NCBI GenBank assembly: GCA_963281155.1
Contig: CAUJLY010000001.1
Coordinates: 8,990,001 to 9,054,000 of the forward strand
DNA from: Rhabditophanes sp. KR3021
Lineage: Eukaryota; Nematoda; Chromadorea; Rhabditida; Alloionematidae
Reading direction: 5' to 3'
DNA length: 64,000 nucleotides
Part shown: one piece after another, positions 57,908 through 64,000 of the stretch
How the letters are laid out: every line of letters begins with the position of its first letter
Numbering within the stretch: the stretch's first letter is position 1
Notes under the pieces: generated by a model
Told to the model about the DNA's origin: nothing
Database searches by the model: none
Seen by the model: the letters and a program-made list of their open reading frames with translations, nothing else
Position numbers and translations under genes: made by a program

Positions 57908-59426
57908 TTAAAACTTCCCCATAAAGTTATCATCCTTAATTTTGAGTTTCTTTTTGGATGTTTCCAAAGAATATTCACACAATTCTTTCTTATCCTTAAT
58001 CTTTGCCTTCATATTATTATAAAGAACTAAAGGTAAATTGGAATAATATTGGCTATCTATTTTCTGATAATCTTGATAATAAGTTCTGTTATATAGATAT
58101 TCCGACCAACAATAAATACCACCAAAATCAGATTCTTTTTTGAATTTATTTGCAAATAAATAAGGCCATTTTTTCATTGAATTTAATTGTTCAGAAGACA
58201 AAACACATTGACCATTTCTATTCAAACCGTCGATGCAAGTAACATCACCAAACCAAAATGTTTTTCTTAATATATAATTTTTTCGGAATGAACTCGTCTT
58301 TTCCATACATGGTTTATCTATATGTCCAGGTATGTCCAGAAAGTCATCTCCAAACAACGTCGGCCACACCATTTCATCACTACCAAAATGTCCATCATTG
58401 ACTTGATCCAAAAAAGTACTAATATTAAGGGTGTTGAGAATATAATCAGCTGCTGCTCTTGACAAAGCAGCTTCGGAATATCCCTTTTGAAATAATATGG
58501 ACTTATTCATACCTTCTTTGTCATTTAGCCTAATATCATCTGAAATTACTTTTAACTATTGTTAACTAAATAAAATTTACTTTTTTTGAAAATATTCAAA
58601 CCATTATAAGTCCAATTTTTGTTTACATCAACACGTGAATTTCTAAAATTTCCAATATCTGCAAACTCTGCATCAACAGTCCCATTAAATATTGTCAAAA
58701 TGTCAACAAGTTCTCTGTTTGTTTTCAATGGCAAATCATCATTTTGCAATAATAAAATGTATTTCCATGGCTTATCTGCCAATTTTTCAATACAACTATA
58801 AAAGCCTTTTTGAGCATTAAGTCCGTTGGATTGTAATTCGAATGTGTCTTCAATTAAATAAATGTTTGGAAAGCATGCTGACAAGGCCTCCATTTTACGA
58901 TGGAATTCGATGTCTTGCTTCTTGTCAATAACGAAGCAGTAATGGTTTTGTGGTGCGTATGAAATTATAAATGAAAGTTCTAATATATAATAATCCTAGA
59001 AGAAACAGTTTAAATATAAAATTAATTAAAATTAAATATTACCGAGTAAATATTTCTTGCATATGCAATTGGAAACTGTTCTTCAATTAATGAAGACGCT
59101 TTCTCGGCATAATAACCTCTTGTTTTAATATCTTCACATTTCATAGACAAAAAGTCAAGAGAATCATCATACAAAATACGACGTTCTCCAATTTGATGTA
59201 AGACTTCTTTATCTCCATCTAACATGGGGGTGCAATCAATTTTGAAATAATTTTTCAATGGCCTAATATATTCATTATCACTATTAGAACGCTTCTGTAT
59301 TCTTATAATTGAGGGATACTCGTTTTCGCTGCAAATAAAACCAATAATGGTAATAAGACATACACCTGTAAAAATAGAAACCAATATCGGCATAGATTTT
59401 AATTTTTTTCCCACTGGATTCTTCAT
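57908..59426 (-). CDS. GT14 core-2/I-branching beta-1,6-GlcNAc transferase-like
   Basis: Exons 59426-59043, 58995-58581 and 58539-57908 (- strand), phases 0 and 1, 476 aa. Signal anchor at about 13-33 (PILVSIFTGVCLITIIGFIC). The lumenal domain shows the nematode GT14 pattern: CEDIKTRGYY, FPIAYARNIYS, NHYCFVIDKKQDIEF, ILLLQNDDLPLKTNRELVDI, a YSEAALSRAAADYIL segment, FGSDEMVWPTLF and several cysteines. Core-2 enzymes branch O-glycans by adding GlcNAc to core 1, the product of C1GalT. Finding it beside two C1GalT-like genes is therefore notable. The substrate is inferred from the family. Confidence 0.85.
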
Positions 59427-60723
59427 TTTATATTATGTTGGATTAAATGTATAAATAAATTTGTTAATATGCGTAAGGCTTAATATCCCCTGGTTACTGA
59501 AATTGAATGGTGATGTACCTTTTATTAAAGATGAATGTTTAAAATGAATAAGCTTGATATGATATCATAGTACTTTTTAGTAATAAAAAAGATAACACAG
59601 TTTGTTAACAAAATAAAAGGATGTCATTGCTTAGAAGTTCTTCAAATAAATAAATTGTTTAAAATTAAATTCATAATAAAGCACAAAATATTTGTATAAT
59701 AAAATTCGGACTTATCCAAATAGCATGTGTAGGTGAATATTTAATTATAAGTAAATTATCCATACGTCTAATTTACGTGTAAGTAAATGAGTAGCAAGTA
59801 TAAATTAATTTTCTAAATCTGCGACCTTCCACAGATTGAAAAACGAATTAAATTAAAAACTTTCGATAAGAATTATGATTGTGAACATTTCTTTCACAAA
59901 TGATTATGATAGAGTAATTACAATTTTGATCACATTTGTGCACATAGATAATTTTGAAGTGACGAATTAATATAAAATTCATTTTTACCCATAGATTAAA
60001 TTGGTATCAAAAGAGGTGGCTAAATGATTAATAAATATTTAATTTATGTGTGATTCATCATGATTCCATCCACTTTATGTGGGAACTCCAATTAGAGTAC
60101 GATCACTTTATACAATAGATGGTTTCAGCTAAATATACATAACTATTCTTGATGTAAAGAGTGTGTAATACTAAAGTAACCAAACAAAAATTTGTTGCAA
60201 ATGATGTTGCCAAAAAAGTTTTGATTTTATTTAACTTTCTTTATTACCTTATATCTTTTCACAATCAACTTCATCCACTTAATACATTTCTTCTTCTGCC
60301 CGTAACACATATCCTATTTATAACCTATCCACATATTTACCTACACTCATTTAAGGACACACCCCAACTTTTACATTTATACCCAAAACCGCCCCACCAA
60401 CCACTTTCCCAAATTACGCCAATTAAAAAAATTAAACCATCCATATACGTCCCCTTCCTCAACAAAAATTCATTATGGCCCATAAAACAAAGTGGATACA
60501 TTATTATCATCACTTGACGCATGCCATTGCCGCACATTTTAATTTATTTTATAAAAGTATATTCGTATATTTATTTAAGCTACATATAAGAGAATCAGAT
60601 TAAAGAGATGAAAAAAGAGAGATGTGTGTGTATGTGTGTTTAGAGTACATAAAAAGAAGGTGTTTAAATATTGTTAAGATATTTTTTTTGATTGTTTAAA
60701 GGGCAATGAAAGAGAATGGTGAT
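59427..60723. other. Intergenic region, no gene seen
   Basis: About 1.3 kb. A C-rich low-complexity stretch at 60340-60430 opens frames on both strands but without protein-like pattern. Confidence 0.4.
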
Positions 60724-60945
60724 TTAATTTGGTTGTGATTCAGTTGTTTTTTGACTTGAATCAGCTGGAGCTTCACCATTGTCAGGGGTTTTTTCTGCGG
60801 AATCGGAGGGAACGACAGTCGAATAGATTTTGTTTCCAGCTTGAACAATGGTGTCCTTTGTAGTGTGGACTGTTTGGATGAAATTATCCTTCAAGGAAGC
60901 TGCAGTCTCCTCACAAGTTGATACGGCTCTCTTAAGTTGATCCAT
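60724..60945 (-). CDS. Small amphipathic, possibly LEA-like protein, 73 aa
   Basis: ATG at 60945; begins MDQLKRAVSTCEETAASLKD, continues as one amphipathic helix (FIQTVHTTKDTIVQAGNKIY) and ends in a disordered S/T/E/P tail. A TTTCAG lies on the - strand just upstream of the ATG. Composition resembles the LEA-like or perilipin-type surface helices of the 5-10 kb cluster, but the helix is less charged. No family assignment. Confidence 0.5.
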   Translation of the reverse strand: MDQLKRAVSTCEETAASLKDNFIQTVHTTKDTIVQAGNKIYSTVVPSDSAEKTPDNGEAPADSSQKTTESQPN

Positions 60946-61711
60946 TTTTATTGGCTGAAATTAACTAAAGAAATGAGTATATTTTAAAGAATCTAATAGA
61001 GTAAAGGATAGTTTCAACGCAACGCAAAATTTCATGAATGAATGTGAATGTGTATGTGTTAACCCCAATGCCATTCTTTCTTTCTCTTTAAAATAGGGCG
61101 TTTCTGTCAAAATGAAGTATATGCATAGAGATAGAAATGTCTAATATACATATCTGTATATTTTGCCAAAAATAAAAGTATGTGCCTGTCAAAAGCAAAG
61201 CCATGATATCAAATAAGACTTTTTTGATGTGTGGTTGAATTGGAAATGTAAACATGGCCAAGGCATCTACACACATCTATTACATATTTACGTACTTAAT
61301 CGACATAAGGAACGCATGTGGCTGATAATTTGCAATATTTATTTTATTATCTACATATTTATTTATTTGTATAATAAACAAAAACTAAATTCGAGCATCA
61401 TCTCTTGGAACTAGGCAATACATTTGATGTCAATTATTCGATTGTTGTTGTCAGCTTCCACAAATGTTATTCTTCAAATTAAGACCAAAATAATTTGTTT
61501 AAAAAGGAAAAAAAGATAACATTGTATGGCAAACAAATAATGTTTATTACTGCAATGGAGATGGAAACAAAAATATTAGAATATTATTATATGCTTTCGT
61601 ATATGACAAATAATAGAAAGTAGGAAGTCAATGGAGTATGATTAAAATTGATGTTTTAGAAAAGATGCCACTTCACATAGTAAAGTCTTGAAATTTAGCT
61701 TAATGAAAAAT
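60946..61711. other. Intergenic region, no gene seen
   Basis: AT-rich spacer. Short open frames at 61088-61276 and 61229-61414 lack supporting context. Confidence 0.35.
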
Positions 61712-61948
61712 TTAAATTAAATACCAACCCTGTATCATGGGAGGATAGTAATCTGCTGGGCCAGGCATCGGTCTTGGTTCGTGGTGCTCTTGATGGTCTT
61801 GGTGCTCTTTGTCATGGTGTGGCAAGAGATTGAGAAACTTTTCTTTGAGGGATCGTTTCCTTTTTGGGTCATCTCGGGCAAAGGTGGCGGATGTAGAAGA
61901 TTCCGACTCTTGTTCCTTGCTTGGCTTTTTAATATTTTTTCGCTGCAT
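61712..61948 (-). CDS. Small charged protein with His/Pro-rich end
   Basis: ATG at 61948 gives 78 aa, with a second ATG five codons upstream. It begins MQRKNIKKPSKEQESESSTS, has a basic RKRSLKEKFLNLL helix, then a HHDKEHQDHQEHHEPRP run and a MPGPADYYPPM end. It is probably disordered. A histidine-rich segment may bind metal. The 3' end may be spliced, since GGTTGG near 61728 could be a donor. No family recognised. Confidence 0.4.
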   Translation of the reverse strand: MQRKNIKKPSKEQESESSTSATFARDDPKRKRSLKEKFLNLLPHHDKEHQDHQEHHEPRPMPGPADYYPPMIQGWYLI

Positions 61949-61963
61949 TTTAATAATTTGCAA

Positions 61964-62394
61964 TAGATATGATTAGGTAATGGAAAACTTGTGATATGTA
62001 CTTCCACAGGCCACCCTTAAATACCATTTTTCATCCTTCTGCTCCTTTCCGTCCATTATGTAAACAACTAAAGCACCCTTTATTCAAAAACAAGCTAATA
62101 TGTATATCAACATATTTTTATCGGGATTATCACATGATGCTTATTTTGAAAAAGACATTCTTTTTCAATTAAACCCTCGATGTCGGTGGTTGGGTGTAAT
62201 CTCAAGAAGAATCAAAAAAATCATCCGCAACATTTTGTAAAAATAGATTAACGTGTTAAAACGTTCCGCAGATCAAATTAATCATAATATTGTGAAGGTT
62301 ATGTAAATATTATTTGTAAAATCATCAAATACAATGAAAAGTAAAAAATGTGTAAAGTAATTTTATTCCATTTGTCAAGAAAGGAATAGAAACA
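61964..62394. other. Intergenic region, no gene seen
   Basis: AT-rich; no gene supported. Confidence 0.35.
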
Positions 62395-62942
62395 TTAAAT
62401 TAGAATTAGTTGTGAGACTTTTACTAGAAAAGGATGGATATCAGATAACTCTTCCATTACATCACTTTTTCTCGTTACCCCTAAAATAAGCAGCGAGACT
62501 TTCGGCTGCACTGGCAGTGTTGAGTATGAATTGATTTTTAGCAATATTCCCAATTCAAGAGCAGTTGATCCAGCAGAGCTAATAGTTGATAATCCAATAT
62601 CCTTGACGGCATTAACAGCTTCGACAGTCTTTTTGCATCTAGTATCACTAGCAACACTAACAACATCACCAACTTCTCCTCCCTCACATAAAGTATGTCC
62701 TACCTTAACGGCACTTTCCACAACGACTCTACCAACTCCAACAGCCATCTCACCATAATTAGCTGGAGTTGTTGGAGGAGTAGAGATCTTTTGAGCCGTG
62801 GTAACACCTGGACTGGCGGGAGTTGTACCTGGATAAGTGGGGGCAATTGGTTGTGATTTAACTGAAACCACTGGACCTTAGCAGACAAATCAGCTTCATT
62901 TGTTTTGGCAAACGCTTCTTCAAGAGTAAAGTAGTTGTTCAT
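62395..62942 (-). pseudogene. Ala/Gly/Val-rich gene with frame breaks
   Basis: ATG at 62942 opens MNNYFTLEEAFAKTNEADLS. The best protein-like reading then continues in another frame (TTPASPGVTTAQKISTPPTT, GRVVVESAVKVGHTLCEGGE, VEAVNAVKDIGLSTISSAGS) and at about 62543 seems to move to a third (IGNIAKNQFILNTASAAESL, then AAYFRGNEKK and a stop). The G/A/V helices with repeated small residues faintly recall the senescence domain of spartin-like proteins. A 47-bp GTAGGA...TTAG intron could fix the first change but gives an unlikely peptide. Either a pseudogene, assembly indels, or unsolved splicing. Confidence 0.35.
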
Positions 62943-63521
62943 AGTTGATGTGTAGTCGTGAAATCAAACCTTGTAGACAACACGTATATTCTATTTTTAT
63001 GACTCAAAATTTGTTTATTGAAGAACAGAGGTCACGTACAAAATGCAACAATATCCAAATATTATTATTTCATCACATGGCAATCACATTTTATGACGTT
63101 TAAAAATAGCAAATAACATCAATCCTTGGAGTAAATTAATATTTGATTACCTACTAAAATAATGTTTTATCCCTTTGAATTAAGTTTTGAAAAAATATAT
63201 TTTTATAGATGATATCTAACTTTTAATGGTAAATAATAAAAGTATTAATTATTTTTTTGTTTTAAATAACGATAAAATCATTAAGTTGGGGAGGCTGTTA
63301 CACGTTCAAATTGTTTGTTGCTTGATTTATTCAATATTATGTTATTATTAGAAAGAAGATTGATGAACTTTGTTTTATTTTCGGTCTCGACTGAAAATTG
63401 TTTATAACTTTATACAAAGTGCTCCCATTTATATTAACAGTATTAATGATGCAGTTCGTGTTTGTTGAATTTAAAAATTGTCCAAAATATGAAAATTTAA
63501 AAGACTTTTATTTGAAAAGAA
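62943..63521. other. Intergenic region, no gene seen
   Basis: AT-rich; no gene supported. Confidence 0.35.
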
Positions 63522-63734
63522 TTAACGTTGTGAATACGAAATAGAAGGAATTAAACCAGCTGTAGATAAATGTAGAAAATAATTGAAAAACAAAAACGTA
63601 TTTCTTGGAAATATGATGGATTGAATTTTTATTTGTAAGTTAGCAAGAAACTCCAAGACGATTTTCAAATACATGAAGCTTACTACAATTTTCGGATAAT
63701 CTTTATTTTCCACTCGATCCAACTTTTGACTCAT
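63522..63734 (-). CDS. Small protein, uncertain
   Basis: ATG at 63734 opens 70 codons beginning MSQKLDRVENKDYPKIVVSF. A GTAGTAAGC just after ...YPKI and a TCTACAG at about 63562-63568 could bound an intron, giving a shorter product ending WFNSFYFVFTTLILF. GTAAACA lies at 63739-63745, almost at the ATG. No family is seen, and it may not be a gene. Confidence 0.25.
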   Translation of the reverse strand: MSQKLDRVENKDYPKIVVSFMYLKIVLEFLANLQIKIQSIIFPRNTFLFFNYFLHLSTAGLIPSISYSQR

Positions 63735-64000
63735 CTTTGTAAACAGTCATATAAATAGCATGAATGTATGTTTCTATAATAGGTGTGAGAATGTCTTTGA
63801 TGCCACTTTAGATGGCACCTTTAAAGCAGTTGGTGGCATGTCGTCTAGCTTTGTTTAAAAAATAATAAACTTTTATACTATATTTAAAATTGTTTTATTA
63901 AAAACATAACATTAAATAATAACATCAATTACTAATAGATATAAATAACAATAAAGTAATACAATAACATCTTCATGTCACACTTGAACCAAATGAGCAT
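63735..64000. other. Window end, no gene seen
   Basis: AT-rich with TATA-like runs; nothing supported. Confidence 0.3.

Noticed and set aside
60161..60537. Open frames on both strands over a C-rich stretch
   Set aside because: Low-complexity P/H/L composition on one strand and G/W on the other; no start or splice context.
1..64000. tRNA, rRNA, CRISPR arrays, transposase genes
   Set aside because: I looked for cloverleaf-like stretches, repeat-spacer arrays and transposase motifs on both strands and saw none I could support; a dedicated scan would be needed to exclude tRNAs.

Overview
The window is AT-rich eukaryotic DNA from a nematode. Coding genes are interrupted by very small introns (mostly 37 to 60 bp, GTAAG...TTTTAG or TTTNCAG). 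Several families are nematode-specific or nematode-expanded: serpentine chemoreceptors of the Srt, Sre, Srg-like and Str-like types, a DUF273 glycosyltransferase and an SXP/RAL-2-like secreted protein. I cannot name the species. The dense group of LEA-like (late embryogenesis abundant) stress proteins would suit a desiccation-tolerant free-living or entomopathogenic lineage, but that is inference.

Layout. (1) 1-10.9 kb holds eight small hydrophilic genes on the + strand, seven of them LEA-like and one acidic, with two chemoreceptors on the - strand among them. One LEA-like protein is predicted to be secreted and one to be mitochondrial. Five of the small genes share a compact promoter: a TGTTTAC element (DAF-16/FOXO-type core) 20 to 49 bp upstream of a TATAAAAG box, with the ATG 59 to 82 bp after the box. 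(2) 11-27 kb is a mixed region: a small three-exon protein, a collagen-like fragment, a tail-anchored UBE2J2-type E2, four chemoreceptors, a broken class 3 lipase, an RluA-type pseudouridine synthase, an SXP/RAL-2-like protein and a BTB-kelch protein. (3) 27.5-42 kb holds two large - strand genes that I could assemble exon by exon with consistent phases. One is an afadin orthologue (RA-RA-FHA-DIL-PDZ, about 1612 aa). The other is a full ABCB P-glycoprotein (1283 aa) with an 8-nt and a 12-nt microexon and one GC-AG intron. (4) 43-47 kb holds a syntaxin, a two-TM protein, a damaged secreted-protein locus and a multi-TM protein. (5) 47.4-59.5 kb is a cluster of five Golgi-type glycosyltransferases: DUF273, two C1GalT (core 1) enzymes, an exostosin GT64-type enzyme and a GT14 core-2-type enzyme. 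(6) 60-64 kb holds small, poorly recognised - strand genes, one with a reading-frame break.

How the genes may work together. The LEA group looks like a co-regulated stress-protection module spread over cytosol, secretory pathway and mitochondrion. The glycosyltransferase group contains enzymes for successive O-glycan steps plus an exostosin-type enzyme, so it may serve mucin, surface-coat or proteoglycan synthesis. The chemoreceptors look like ordinary nematode receptor expansions, including one duplicated Srg-like/Srt pair in which one member is inverted.
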